A stretch of 64,000 bases of DNA from Flavobacterium salilacus subsp. salilacus (lineage in GTDB: Bacteria; Bacteroidota; Bacteroidia; Flavobacteriales; Flavobacteriaceae), in contig NZ_SKBP01000011.1 in NCBI RefSeq assembly GCF_004634195.1, positions 1-64,000 of the forward strand, read 5' to 3'. Both the position numbers and the translations under genes were made by a program. The first letter of the stretch is position 1, and each line of letters opens with the position of its first letter. The notes beneath the pieces were generated by a model. That model did not search any database. It was not told the origin of the DNA and saw only the letters and a list, made by a program, of their open reading frames with translations. Shown piece after piece: positions 17,156 through 25,672 of this stretch.

Positions 17156-19183
17156 TTATAATAATCCGTTATACTTACGCACAAACCATTCCACAGCAAG
17201 TGTAATTGCTAAAATAATTAATAACCAAATCCAATCTATAAGCGGCGATTTTTGGGTTATTGCTTTTTGCAATGGTTTATAATTCTCATTATTCACTAAA
17301 AAGTTAATTAGTTTATCCGCTTGGTCAGGATAATATACCATTCCGTTAGTACCCGCTGCAACTTGTTTCAATCGGGTAAGGTCGGGATTTACAAATTGTT
17401 TTTCGATTTCAAAATCAAGTACTTCAAATGAACTGTTATAGGTTGTATTGGTATTACTTTCTTTTACCGTAAAACTGTATTTACCGGCTTCTAAACCTTC
17501 CAAATTAACTTTATACTCATTATTTCCTTTCAGGAAATCATAATTCTTAGTCTGATTAGTCGTGTTATTTTTTAGCTGTATGTTAATTCTTGCGTTTTCG
17601 TCAAATTCGTAGTTTTTATTAAAAAACTGAGCCGTTACAGTAATGACTTCTCCCGAATTGTAAAAACTTTCGTGGTTAACCACCAGTGATTTCCTTTTTG
17701 AATTGGAAGCTAAAAATTGAATTGTTTTATCAATAAAAACATCAAATTCGTCAAATGATTTTGTAGTAAGATGACTTTCTACCCTCCATTTCCAGATATT
17801 CTCTCCCAGTAAAAAAGCAGTACGCGATGCCCCTTTTTCAGAAAATACCATTAACGGATTTTCTGTTTCGATGTTTCTGATTCGTGCCCTGAGTAAGGTA
17901 GCAGCATTCGATTTCGAAGTAACAGTTCCAAACGGATGTTCCAGAGGAGGGAATTGTTCAAAACCGATATCGTCTAACGAAAATAAGTTAAACAGTGGGT
18001 TGTAGCCCGCAGCATAATTTTCGCGTTGCGATGTCATTTTAAAGTTCAGTTCATCCTGATAGCGATTCAGTAAGTTAAAATCGGTAGTAAGCCCTGTAAT
18101 TATAAACGTATTTACGCCTACACTTTTATTCTGTTCTAAAAGCGACTTGAATGTTGCATCGGGTTGGTATAATAGCAACACATTATAATCCTGTAACGAT
18201 TTAACCTCATTTGGTTTTACAATAGTTACATTCCGTTGCTTATTGGTTTCTATAGCGCGCTTTAATGCCCCAAGATCAGGATGGGTAATTGATGATACAA
18301 TAGCCACTTCCGACCGTTGGTCTATAACCTCTACCGCAAAGTTTTTAGTGTTGTTATATCGGTTCTTTTCCTGCTCGGCAGATGTGATAGTGGCTTTATA
18401 GGTTTGTACTCCTACCCTTTCGGCATTAAGTAAAACCGTTACAGCCTGTGCTTTGTTTTGATTGGTAAAAGAAATATTTTGCTTGTGCAAAACCGAATTA
18501 CCTTGTGTAATACTAAAAACAGCATCTATAGGTTTAGTACCGTTATATTGTACAAAAACCTCTGCAGGAAATTTATTTTTAAGCAGCGCATACTTATTTA
18601 CATTAACCTGATTGATTTTCAGGTCGGTATATAATGTAGTATCACCCAGTACTAAAGGATAAACCGCTGTATTTTGCGAAAAGCTATATACATAATCATT
18701 ACCCAATGTTTGGTTACCATCAGTAAGCAGTACTACAGGATAATTACTGTTTCTGTATAATTGCTTCAGGTTTTGTACGGCTTGGTCTATATGCGTTTGC
18801 TTTCCTGTAAAATCAGGGGTTTTACCCGACTCAAATCCATCTGCAAAACTAAAAAGCTGTACGTCATATTTTTCCTTTAACTGTTTATTATCCAGCAGTT
18901 GCGTATATAATTGCGTAGCAAGAGTGTCCTGCCCTAACTCTTTTACCGATAACGAATTATCTACCAGTATGGGCAACGGTGTTTTTACCGTTTCATAGTC
19001 CTTACGGGTTATAATAGGATTTATAAGCAACAGAAAAATAGAAAAATAGGTAACAAAGCGCAAAAAAGCCAAAAAGAATTGCAGCCTGCCCTTCTTTTTG
19101 GCTTTAAATAAATATTGATAAAATGATAGTGCAAAGGCTACAAATGCAGCTACTATAAGTAAAAAAACTGTAGTTGTAGTCAT
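17156..19183 (-). CDS. VWA-like membrane protein (BatA-like layout)
   Basis: 675 residues. Two N-terminal membrane helices (about 4-22 and 38-58), a long extracytoplasmic part, and one C-terminal helix (about 650-668). After the second helix is a von Willebrand A-like region with the MIDAS-type motif ILVDNSLSV and the later VVLLTDGNQTLG strand. A middle section carries Ig-like strands (about 520-600). This layout recurs in Bacteroidota next to biosynthetic genes and is usually called hypothetical. Gaps of 40 bp from fabG and 12 bp to the META gene suggest one leftward operon. Role unknown. Confidence 0.75.
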   Translation of the reverse strand: MTTTTVFLLIVAAFVAFALSFYQYLFKAKKKGRLQFFLAFLRFVTYFSIFLLLINPIITRKDYETVKTPLPILVDNSLSVKELGQDTLATQLYTQLLDNKQLKEKYDVQLFSFADGFESGKTPDFTGKQTHIDQAVQNLKQLYRNSNYPVVLLTDGNQTLGNDYVYSFSQNTAVYPLVLGDTTLYTDLKINQVNVNKYALLKNKFPAEVFVQYNGTKPIDAVFSITQGNSVLHKQNISFTNQNKAQAVTVLLNAERVGVQTYKATITSAEQEKNRYNNTKNFAVEVIDQRSEVAIVSSITHPDLGALKRAIETNKQRNVTIVKPNEVKSLQDYNVLLLYQPDATFKSLLEQNKSVGVNTFIITGLTTDFNLLNRYQDELNFKMTSQRENYAAGYNPLFNLFSLDDIGFEQFPPLEHPFGTVTSKSNAATLLRARIRNIETENPLMVFSEKGASRTAFLLGENIWKWRVESHLTTKSFDEFDVFIDKTIQFLASNSKRKSLVVNHESFYNSGEVITVTAQFFNKNYEFDENARINIQLKNNTTNQTKNYDFLKGNNEYKVNLEGLEAGKYSFTVKESNTNTTYNSSFEVLDFEIEKQFVNPDLTRLKQVAAGTNGMVYYPDQADKLINFLVNNENYKPLQKAITQKSPLIDWIWLLIILAITLAVEWFVRKYNGLL

Positions 19184-19223
19184 TTCAGGTATCAGTATAA
19201 ATTTTTAAAAAATAAATTCTCAA

Positions 19224-19970
19224 TTACGTAAGCATTCCGCCATCTACATTCAGGGTTTGCCCTGTAACGTATGCCGACATATCTGATGCAAGGAATACAC
19301 AGGCATTGGCTACGTCTTCAGGAGTTCCTCCCCTTTTTAACGGAATATTTTCGGTCCAGCCTTTTACTACCTCTGCACCCAGTTTTTCAGTCATTTCGGT
19401 TTCAATAAAACCGGGAGCTATAGCATTGCAACGAATATTTCTTGAACCCAGTTCTAATGCTACCGATTTGGTAAAACCTATAACCCCTGCTTTAGAAGCC
19501 GCATAATTGGTTTGTCCTGCATTACCTTTTACTCCTACTACAGAGCTCATATTGATTATAGAGCCATGACGTTGTTTCAGCATAGTACGTTGTACTGCTT
19601 TGGTCATATTAAATACCGATTTCAGGTTTACTTCTATAACCTTGTCAAAATCTTCTTCAGATATTCGCATCAACAGGTTATCTTTGGTTATCCCTGCATT
19701 GTTTACTAAAATATCCAATGCACCAAACTCAGCTACTACATCATCAACCAGTTTTTGAGCCTCGTTAAAGTCTGCTGCGTTACTCTGGTAGCCCTTAGCT
19801 TTTATGCCCATAGCATTCAATTCATCTTCCAATGCTTTTGCAGCTTCGGCAGAAGCACTGTATGTAAAAGCCACATTAGCACCATGTTTAGCAAAAACTT
19901 GTGCTATACCACGACCTATCCCCCTGCTTGCGCCGGTGATTATTGCCGTTTTTCCTTCTAATAATTTCAT
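19224..19970 (-). CDS. fabG: 3-oxoacyl-[acyl-carrier-protein] reductase
   Basis: 248 residues of the classical short-chain dehydrogenase type. The NADPH site is [12 protein letters not shown] (residues 12-23), NNAG is present (LVNNAGIT), and the catalytic residues are the Ser of NMSSVVG and the Tyr/Lys of YAASK. The C-terminal [27 protein letters not shown] is FabG-like. It reduces 3-oxoacyl-ACP in fatty-acid synthesis. It is the first gene of the leftward cluster and has its own -7 box at 20005-20012. Confidence 0.95.
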   Translation of the reverse strand: MKLLEGKTAIITGASRGIGRGIAQVFAKHGANVAFTYSASAEAAKALEDELNAMGIKAKGYQSNAADFNEAQKLVDDVVAEFGALDILVNNAGITKDNLLMRISEEDFDKVIEVNLKSVFNMTKAVQRTMLKQRHGSIINMSSVVGVKGNAGQTNYAASKAGVIGFTKSVALELGSRNIRCNAIAPGFIETEMTEKLGAEVVKGWTENIPLKRGGTPEDVANACVFLASDMSAYVTGQTLNVDGGMLT

Positions 19971-20004
19971 AGGTATTGTTAGTTAGTTTTTCTTTACAAA
20001 GCAA

Positions 20005-20012
20005 CAAATATA
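20005..20012 (-). promoter_or_regulatory. -7 box (TATATTTG) of fabG
   Basis: Exact TAnnTTTG match on the minus strand, giving a leader of about 31 nt before the fabG ATG at 19970. Confidence 0.5.
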
Positions 20013-20099
20013 ATAAAATGTTTGCGGTATTATTCCCCGATCTTTTTTAGTTTTGGGGTATTACATCCTTAAAGTTGTTAAATTTGCGGATATTAATGA

Positions 20100-20207
20100 A
20101 ACTGGTTGAAACTATATGAAAAGTATGGCTTTGAAAATGTAGTGCAATCAAAAACTTTTGTGAAGAAACAATATCCATACATAAAATTGCTATGGAAAAG
20201 TATTTAA
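20100..20207 (+). pseudogene. C-terminal remnant of a GNAT acetyltransferase
   Basis: An open stretch of 35 codons ends in TAA at 20205-20207. It encodes LYEKYGFENVVQSK followed by QYPYIKLLWK, which is how many GNAT proteins end (the LYEKxGF helix-strand). Directly upstream is a stop in the same frame and no start, so only the tail survives. It lies between the fabG promoter and crcB, 10 bp before the crcB ATG. Confidence 0.55.
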
Positions 20208-20217
20208 AATAGAATGT

Positions 20218-20589
20218 ATGCTTAAATCGATAGTATTAGTAGGATTGGGAGGCGCAATAGGAAGTATTTTCAGATACCTCTCTTCTCTATTAATTACTAA
20301 ATATTTCAGTTCAATATTCCCTCTTGCTACTTTTACCGTAAATATAATAGGCTGCTTTTTAATCGGGCTTATTTTTGGCTATATGGAGAAAGAGCAGATA
20401 GCCAGCGATACTGTAAAATATCTGTTTATTACAGGTTTTTGCGGAGGCTACACCACCTTCTCTACTTTTGCAATAGAAAATGTGGGCTTACTGCAAGGTC
20501 AGCACACACTTACCGCTTTTGCCTACATTGCAGCAAGCATTATTGCAGGGCTATTTGCCGTTTGGCTTGGGTTGCTTATTTTCAAATAA
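20218..20589 (+). CDS. crcB: Fluoride ion channel CrcB/Fluc
   Basis: 123 residues with four membrane helices. Family motifs are GGAIGSIFRYL (helix 1), TVNIIGCFLIG (helix 2) and GFCGGYTTFSTFA (helix 3, with the pore Phe and Ser/Thr track). It forms a dual-topology dimer that exports fluoride. No fluoride riboswitch is apparent upstream; the gene instead follows a GNAT remnant, and no clear promoter box was found. Confidence 0.93.
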   Translation: MLKSIVLVGLGGAIGSIFRYLSSLLITKYFSSIFPLATFTVNIIGCFLIGLIFGYMEKEQIASDTVKYLFITGFCGGYTTFSTFAIENVGLLQGQHTLTAFAYIAASIIAGLFAVWLGLLIFK

Positions 20590-20749
20590 CATAATTATTA
20601 ATAAATTATAAGATTATTATTAAATAAGCCCAATTTATATTAAAGTTTTACTAATAAGTTTCATCTATAGTACATTAGTAGTTAGCTTTGTAGTGTTCTT
20701 AATTATGTAAGAATAACAAATCAACAATAACTTTTAAAATTGCAGTAAG

Positions 20750-20905
20750 ATGAAAACGATAACCGAATTTTTAACAGCTACACTGGTAAAACTTGGCTTC
20801 GTAAAAATTCATGGTTTTGCTACAGAAGCAGAATGGAATGAACATGAAGAAGAGGCGCAAGAGCAAGGCATTTATGACGAAGAAGACTATCCGTTATTTG
20901 TATAA
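20750..20905 (+). CDS. Small acidic protein, 51 residues
   Basis: ATG at 20750 to TAA at 20903-20905. The product begins MKTITEFLTATLVKLGF and is strongly acidic in its second half (EWNEHEEEAQEQ, DEEDYP). No signal peptide or membrane segment. It has 160 bp of free DNA upstream and a good terminator just downstream, which supports a real gene. I do not recognise the family. Confidence 0.6.
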   Translation: MKTITEFLTATLVKLGFVKIHGFATEAEWNEHEEEAQEQGIYDEEDYPLFV

Positions 20906-20930
20906 TGAGAAGATATAACCACTTTATTAT

Positions 20931-20963
20931 AAAAAAAGCCGGCAAGAAATTGTCGGCTTTTTA
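20931..20963. terminator. Bidirectional intrinsic terminator
   Basis: Stem AAAAAGCCGGCAA / TTGTCGGCTTTTT with one G-T pair, flanked by A and T runs, between the 51-codon gene and the convergent aldo/keto reductase gene. Confidence 0.8.
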
Positions 20964-20973
20964 TTTTACTGAT

Positions 20974-21876
20974 TTATCTGTGCGCTTCATATAAATTCCC
21001 TTGCCATATTGCCTGCAATGCCTCACGCTCCCTATGACTGAGCGGAGTACTGTTGGCAGCAGCTATGGTGTCCGTTAACTGCTCCGTTGTACGAATACCC
21101 ACAACAGCAGTAGTTACTGAGCAATTATCAACCACGTAGCGTAATGCCTTTTCTCCTAAATTCCTTTCCGGTAATATCGCATTGATTTTCTTTACAATCG
21201 CATCTGTTTCTGCTATTTTTAATCCTAAATACTCTTTTGCGGGCTTTCCTGCCAGCAGTCCTCCGGCTACAGTGCCTCTTGCTAATACCCCAATATTGTT
21301 CTGTTCCAATAAGCTAAGCGTTTCTTCCTCCGGTCGTCTGTCCAGCAGGCTATACTGCGTCATTACCGCCACAATACCGGAACGCGCTACATATTCCCGT
21401 ATCACATTCGGACGTATGGACGAAAGTCCGTAACTCACTATTTTACCCTGTTCCTGCAACCGCTCAAAAGCTTCTATGGTTTCATCCATAGGGTCGTCTA
21501 TCGTACCGCCGTGCAGCAGATATAAATCTATATAATCCGTTTGCAGACGCTTCAGGCTTTCATCCACAGCCGTAAGTATATGTTTTTTAGTAGGACACCA
21601 ATCCCAGCCGCTCCCATCATCCCGCCAACGGTTACCCACTTTGGCAGATAGTATAATATCTTTTCGTCTGCCTTTCAGGGCAGTACCCAATAATCGTTCA
21701 TTTTCTCCCTTCTCATAAAGGTCGGCAGTATCAAATAAGGTAATTCCCTCGTCAATCGCTCTATTAATCAATATGTCATTGCCTGCAGAGGTACTTTGTA
21801 ACGACATGCACCCAAAAGATACTTCACTGATTTTATGATTTATTTTATTTAGGATTTTGTATTGCATATTGTACAT
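20974..21876 (-). CDS. Aldo/keto reductase
   Basis: About 300 residues forming the NAD(P)H-dependent TIM barrel of the family. The catalytic set is visible: D and Y in DTADLYEKGENERLLG, K in LSAKVGNRW, and H in LYLLHGG. The C-terminal cofactor loop VVGIRTTEQL is standard. The substrate is unknown. Two starts are possible, ATG at 21876 or 21867; the promoter box at 21883-21890 would leave only about 3 or 12 nt of leader, which favours 21867. Confidence 0.9.
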   Translation of the reverse strand: MYNMQYKILNKINHKISEVSFGCMSLQSTSAGNDILINRAIDEGITLFDTADLYEKGENERLLGTALKGRRKDIILSAKVGNRWRDDGSGWDWCPTKKHILTAVDESLKRLQTDYIDLYLLHGGTIDDPMDETIEAFERLQEQGKIVSYGLSSIRPNVIREYVARSGIVAVMTQYSLLDRRPEEETLSLLEQNNIGVLARGTVAGGLLAGKPAKEYLGLKIAETDAIVKKINAILPERNLGEKALRYVVDNCSVTTAVVGIRTTEQLTDTIAAANSTPLSHREREALQAIWQGNLYEAHR

Positions 21877-21882
21877 TTTTCA

Positions 21883-21890
21883 CAAATTTA
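21883..21890 (-). promoter_or_regulatory. -7 box (TAAATTTG) of the aldo/keto reductase gene
   Basis: Exact TAnnTTTG match on the minus strand, very close to the start codon. It is divergent from the hemolysin III promoter at 21926. Confidence 0.45.
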
Positions 21891-21925
21891 AGCATTCCTT
21901 ATCATATACCTAATAAGGTGTTTTG

Positions 21926-21933
21926 TACCTTTG
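21926..21933 (+). promoter_or_regulatory. -7 box (TACCTTTG) of the hemolysin III family gene
   Basis: Exact TAnnTTTG match. It predicts transcription from about 21940, which rules out the longer frame from TTG 21923 and fixes the start at ATG 21950. Confidence 0.5.
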
Positions 21934-21949
21934 TATAAAGAAAAAAACA

Positions 21950-22585
21950 ATGCCGAAGAAAAACCTAAAAAAAGAAGAATTCTGGAACACCCTTACTCAT
22001 GGTATAGGTGCTGCGCTTTCTGTTGTTGCGCTTGTTCTTCTCATTATTTTTTCGGTATATAACGGTTCGGCAATACATCTTATCACTTCGCTTGTATTTG
22101 GTGGTAGCTTGGTTTTACTCTACTCAGCATCAACCAGCTATCATGCAGCGGTAAAACTAAAATGGAAACGTCGCTTTTTATTAATAGATCACTTGAGTAT
22201 TTATGTCCTCATTGCAGGTACTTACACCCCCATAGCTCTCTTGGGATTAAAAGGTATTTGGGGATGGACAATATTCGGACTCATATGGGGTTTTGTTGTA
22301 ATCGGTTTTATTTTTAAATTTTCCCCGCTTCGCCGATTAGATAAACTTTCACTGTTACTGTACGTACTCATGGGATGGCTCATTATCATTGCCATAAAAC
22401 CCTTGTTAGCCAATATTCCTTCGCCTGCCTTATGGTATTTGCTGGCAGGGGGGTTAAGCTATATGTTGGGTATCTATTTCTATGTGAAAGAAAAAGTACC
22501 CTACTATCATGCCGTTTGGCATATTTTTGTACTGGGTGGCAGCACACTGCATTTTTTAGCTATATTTTTATATCTTATTCCGTAA
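21950..22585 (+). CDS. Hemolysin III / TrhA family membrane protein (PAQR-like)
   Basis: 211 residues with seven hydrophobic helices. Family motifs: EFWNTLTHGIGAALS at the start, YSASTSYHA after helix 2, the DHLSIYVLIAGTYTP block and the late VWHIFVLGGSTLHF. The conserved His and Asp residues match the metal site of PAQR proteins, and TrhA members affect membrane-lipid composition. The hemolysin name is historical. Start chosen because the -7 box overlaps any longer reading. Confidence 0.9.
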   Translation: MPKKNLKKEEFWNTLTHGIGAALSVVALVLLIIFSVYNGSAIHLITSLVFGGSLVLLYSASTSYHAAVKLKWKRRFLLIDHLSIYVLIAGTYTPIALLGLKGIWGWTIFGLIWGFVVIGFIFKFSPLRRLDKLSLLLYVLMGWLIIIAIKPLLANIPSPALWYLLAGGLSYMLGIYFYVKEKVPYYHAVWHIFVLGGSTLHFLAIFLYLIP

Positions 22586-22650
22586 ACACTGTAGTGAGCT
22601 TTTAAGAAAAGCCTAACAACGGATACCTGTTAAAAGTGAAAGTTTTTACT

Positions 22651-22658
22651 TAATTTTG
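22651..22658 (+). promoter_or_regulatory. -7 box (TAATTTTG) of the aguB-aguA cluster
   Basis: Exact TAnnTTTG match, leader of about 20 nt before the aguB ATG at 22685. Confidence 0.5.
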
Positions 22659-22684
22659 AACTTTTAAATTTTTAGATATCTGCT

Positions 22685-23560
22685 ATGGCAAAAGTAAAAA
22701 TAGGTTTAGTGCAAATGTCCTGTGTAAAAAACAAACAGGAAAACCTTGAAAAAGCAATTAAAGAAATACGTAACGCAGCAAAACAGGGCGCGCAAATAGT
22801 ATGCTTGCAGGAACTTTTTACATCGCTGTACTTTTGTGACGTAGAAGATTATGATAACTTTAAACTTGCCGAAGCCATTCCCGGCCCTTCTACAAATGCA
22901 CTTACAGAAATAGCAAAAGAACTTAATGTAGTTATTATTGCGTCGCTGTTCGAAAAGCGTACCGAAGGATTATACCACAACACAACTGCTGTAATTGATG
23001 CGGATGGAACCTATTTAGGTAAATACCGTAAAATGCACATTCCTGATGATCCTGCATTTTATGAGAAATTTTACTTTACTCCCGGCGATATGGGCTATAA
23101 AGTATTCCAAACTAAGTATGCCAAAATTGGGGTGCTCATCTGTTGGGATCAGTGGTATCCTGAAGCAAGCCGTATTACTGCACTTATGGGTGCCGAAATT
23201 ATGTTCTACCCTACCGCTATCGGTTGGGCAACATCGCAGGATGAAGATACTAACAAAGAACAGTATGATGCTTGGCAAACCATACAACGCTCGCACGCTG
23301 TTGCCAATGGTGTACACGTAGTGAGTGTAAACCGTGTAGGTTTTGAACAAGAGGGCGCAATGAAGTTTTGGGGCGGTAGTTTTGTAGCCAACCCACACGG
23401 CAAGATAATGTATCTTGCTTCTCATGAAGATGAAGAAACTACAGTAGTTGAGGTTGATACACAAAAAACTGATTTTTACCGCACGCACTGGCCTTTCCTT
23501 CGTGACAGAAGAATAGACAGTTATCAGCCAATTACAAAACGCTATATTGATGAGGATTAA
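22685..23560 (+). CDS. aguB: N-carbamoylputrescine amidase
   Basis: 291 residues of the carbon-nitrogen hydrolase (nitrilase) superfamily. The catalytic triad is E44 (LQELFTSLYF), K116 (YRKMHIPDDPAFYEKFYF) and C153 (LICWDQWYPEASR). The long FTPGD and WGGSFVANPHG segments are those of plant-type AguB. It hydrolyses N-carbamoylputrescine to putrescine, CO2 and ammonia. The upstream enzyme aguA lies 440 bp downstream, now separated by a four-helix-bundle gene, so the two probably form one unit. Confidence 0.93.
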   Translation: MAKVKIGLVQMSCVKNKQENLEKAIKEIRNAAKQGAQIVCLQELFTSLYFCDVEDYDNFKLAEAIPGPSTNALTEIAKELNVVIIASLFEKRTEGLYHNTTAVIDADGTYLGKYRKMHIPDDPAFYEKFYFTPGDMGYKVFQTKYAKIGVLICWDQWYPEASRITALMGAEIMFYPTAIGWATSQDEDTNKEQYDAWQTIQRSHAVANGVHVVSVNRVGFEQEGAMKFWGGSFVANPHGKIMYLASHEDEETTVVEVDTQKTDFYRTHWPFLRDRRIDSYQPITKRYIDED

Positions 23561-23565
23561 AAAGT

Positions 23566-23595
23566 GTCTGATGTTAGGAAGTCAGAGGTCTGATG
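23566..23595 (+). repeat. Left flanking arm of the IVS-type insertion
   Basis: A GTCTGATG-rich stretch that begins 6 bp after the aguB stop. Its reverse complement resembles 24023-24054, about 21 of 29 positions with one gap. It is the left boundary of the segment holding the four-helix-bundle gene. Confidence 0.45.
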
Positions 23596-23623
23596 CTAAT
23601 AAACCAACTTGAGTATATTATAG

Positions 23624-23986
23624 ATGGAACTTAAAAAATTTAAATTCGAAAAACTTCAAGTTTGGGATTTAGCAATGGATTTTGGTGAGAGGATTCATGA
23701 CATCTCAGTAACATTTCCGTCTAAAGAATTATATAATTTACAAAGTCAGATTAATCGGGCAGTCGATAGTATTGCATTAAATATTTCAGAAGGAGCAACA
23801 GGTAATACAAATCCTGAATTCAGGAAATTTCTAACCTATTCAATTCGTTCTATAGCAGAAGTAGTTTGTTGCTTATTTAAAGCTAAGAGAAGAAACTATA
23901 TTAGTGAAGAAATTTTTGAAACTTTGTATTCCGAAGCATTTATTTTAATGAATAAAACGGCTGCGCTAAGAAACTCGCTTAAATAA
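23624..23986 (+). CDS. Four-helix-bundle protein, 23S rRNA intervening-sequence (IVS) family
   Basis: 120 residues, all helical. The family pattern FEKLQVWDLAMDFGERIHD at the start, the PSKELYNLQSQINRAVDSI turn, and NISEGATGNTNPEFRKFL in the middle identify PF05635/TIGR02436. Members occur in 23S rRNA intervening sequences and as free-standing copies, and related proteins (Avd) assist diversity-generating retroelements; no reverse transcriptase or variable-repeat signature is here. It lies between aguB and aguA in the same direction, framed by imperfect inverted repeats. Its action is unknown; nucleic-acid binding is likely. Confidence 0.9.
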   Translation: MELKKFKFEKLQVWDLAMDFGERIHDISVTFPSKELYNLQSQINRAVDSIALNISEGATGNTNPEFRKFLTYSIRSIAEVVCCLFKAKRRNYISEEIFETLYSEAFILMNKTAALRNSLK

Positions 23987-24000
23987 ATAATAGTCATAAA

Positions 24001-25098
24001 ATGACACAAAACAACGATAACAATCATCCAACATCCGACTTCGGACATCCTACGCCCAAACAACTGGGTTTTACTTTCCCTGCCGAGTTTGCACCCCAAC
24101 GTGCACTATGGTTGTCATGGCCTCATAAAGAGGAGTCATGGCCGGGAAAACTGGAAACCGTATATAAACCCTATAGCGAATTTATCTTATATGTTTCTCG
24201 CCATCAGCAAGTTTGCATTAATGTTGCCGATGAAAGCATGAAACAATTTGCTTATGCTCAGATAGCACAATATACCCGTTATATTGCTGACAGCAAGCTT
24301 GAAAATATCACTTTTTACTTCCACCCTACTAACGATGCCTGGTGTCGTGATCATGGTCCTGCATTTGTAATAAACCAAGCAACAGGAGAAAAGGCAATAG
24401 TTGATTGGGGTTATAACGCATGGGGCGACAAGTACCCTCCGTATGACCTTGATGATGTTGTCCCTACAAAAATAGGCGAAGCACTGGGACTAAAAGTATT
24501 TCATCCTAATATTGTTATGGAAGGTGGTAGTGTAGAGTTTAACGGCAAAGGAACGCTAATGACCACTACGGCTTGCTTGCTTAACGAAAACCGAAACCCG
24601 CACCTAAGCAAAGAGCAAATAGAGGAATATCTTAAAGAATACTATGGAGTTGAGCATATATTATGGCTGGGCGATGGTATAATTGGCGATGATACTGACG
24701 GGCATATTGATGATATTACCCGTTTTGTAAATGAAGATACCGTAGTTACCGTAATAGAAGAAAACAAGGAAGACGAAAACTACGAGATATTACAGGAAAA
24801 CCTGAAACTATTACAAAACATGAAGCTACAAGATGGCAGTCCGCTAAAAATTGTGGAATTACCGATGCCAAAGCCTGTAGCATATGAAAACCAAAGGCTT
24901 CCTGCATCTTATGCTAATTTTTATATTGCTAATAAGTGTGTGATAGTACCGACCTTTAGAGATGACGTAAACGACAAAAAAGCATTGGAGATATTACAAT
25001 CCTGTTTTAAAGATCGCGAAGTTATCGGTATCGATTCTACTGATATTATATGGGGACTTGGCAGTTTTCATTGCCTGAGCCAGCAAGAACCATTATAA
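24001..25098 (+). CDS. aguA: Agmatine deiminase
   Basis: 365 residues of the peptidyl-arginine deiminase/agmatine deiminase fold. Substrate and catalytic motifs are WLSWPHKEESWPGK, WCRDHGPAFV, MEGGSVEFNGKG, DTDGHIDDITRF and the C-terminal nucleophile C358 in GLGSFHCLSQQEP. It converts agmatine to N-carbamoylputrescine, the substrate of aguB. Residues about 8-18 (HPTSDFGHPTPK) are encoded by DNA that matches the arm of the upstream insertion, so the N-terminal extension looks acquired; the family-like sequence starts at KQLGFTFPAEF. The start codon follows the four-helix gene by 14 bp. Confidence 0.94.
   Translation: MTQNNDNNHPTSDFGHPTPKQLGFTFPAEFAPQRALWLSWPHKEESWPGKLETVYKPYSEFILYVSRHQQVCINVADESMKQFAYAQIAQYTRYIADSKLENITFYFHPTNDAWCRDHGPAFVINQATGEKAIVDWGYNAWGDKYPPYDLDDVVPTKIGEALGLKVFHPNIVMEGGSVEFNGKGTLMTTTACLLNENRNPHLSKEQIEEYLKEYYGVEHILWLGDGIIGDDTDGHIDDITRFVNEDTVVTVIEENKEDENYEILQENLKLLQNMKLQDGSPLKIVELPMPKPVAYENQRLPASYANFYIANKCVIVPTFRDDVNDKKALEILQSCFKDREVIGIDSTDIIWGLGSFHCLSQQEPL
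24023..24054 (-). repeat. Right flanking arm of the IVS-type insertion, inside the aguA start
   Basis: Reverse complement of this stretch (GATGTCCGAAGTCGGATG core) resembles 23566-23595. It carries its own small hairpin TCCGA/TCGGA and is translated as part of the aguA N-terminus. Confidence 0.45.
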
Positions 25099-25179
25099 CT
25101 TAATCCATACAAATAAATTAGTACAATTTATAGACAAAATCTTTCCAAGTTTTTTTAATATTTTTACTTACCAACTAAA

Positions 25180-25608
25180 ATGAAAATTATGGATGAGATA
25201 AATTGGGAAGAAATAGAAAGAGAAGCGCAAGAAAGAGATGCAAGAATGAAGAAACGTGAAGAAGATGGTCTTCAGAATCTACTAAAACATTTTGACAGGA
25301 TACATGATAATTTGTTCAATTATAATAATCTATTAATCGGAGGTTTCTTCGCTTTGGCTCAGTTTCAGGACAATATTCCTAGATGGACTATTGTTATTCC
25401 CTTGATGAATCTTTGGTTTTTAATATTAATAGAATACAGAATGATGGAAAAAAGCAGATTTGAAGCATCAATCACACAACAGCCAATCCATTTAATTGAT
25501 AAGTATGGAGAATCTATAAATAAAACCAATTTATTTTCTCTATTATCGATAATAACAACTCTATTTGTAACAATATGTTTTTTATATTTAATTCTCTTCC
25601 ATAATTAG
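25180..25608 (+). CDS. Small membrane protein of unknown function
   Basis: 142 residues. A charged N-terminal helix (WEEIEREAQERDARMKKREEDG) is followed by three hydrophobic segments at about 48-60, 65-83 and 115-138. I do not recognise a family. AT-rich, with 81 bp separating it from aguA and a strong terminator after it. An internal ATG at 25189 could also be the start. Confidence 0.65.
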   Translation: MKIMDEINWEEIEREAQERDARMKKREEDGLQNLLKHFDRIHDNLFNYNNLLIGGFFALAQFQDNIPRWTIVIPLMNLWFLILIEYRMMEKSRFEASITQQPIHLIDKYGESINKTNLFSLLSIITTLFVTICFLYLILFHN

Positions 25609-25637
25609 ATTAGATACAAAAATCAGTGAAAACTTTA

Positions 25638-25671
25638 AAAGAAAAGCACTCTATATAGAGTGCTTTTCTTT
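25638..25671. terminator. Palindromic bidirectional terminator
   Basis: Perfect 34-bp palindrome with core AAAGCACTCTATATAGAGTG and flanking A/T runs, between the membrane protein gene and convergent trxA. Confidence 0.85.
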
Positions 25672-25672
25672 G

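Noticed and set aside
20040..20217. Fluoride riboswitch upstream of crcB
   Set aside because: The region is a GNAT coding remnant and shows no GGCGAUGG-type conserved core.
23624..24054. Diversity-generating retroelement
   Set aside because: The four-helix protein is related to Avd, but no reverse transcriptase, template repeat or variable C-type lectin gene is present in the window.
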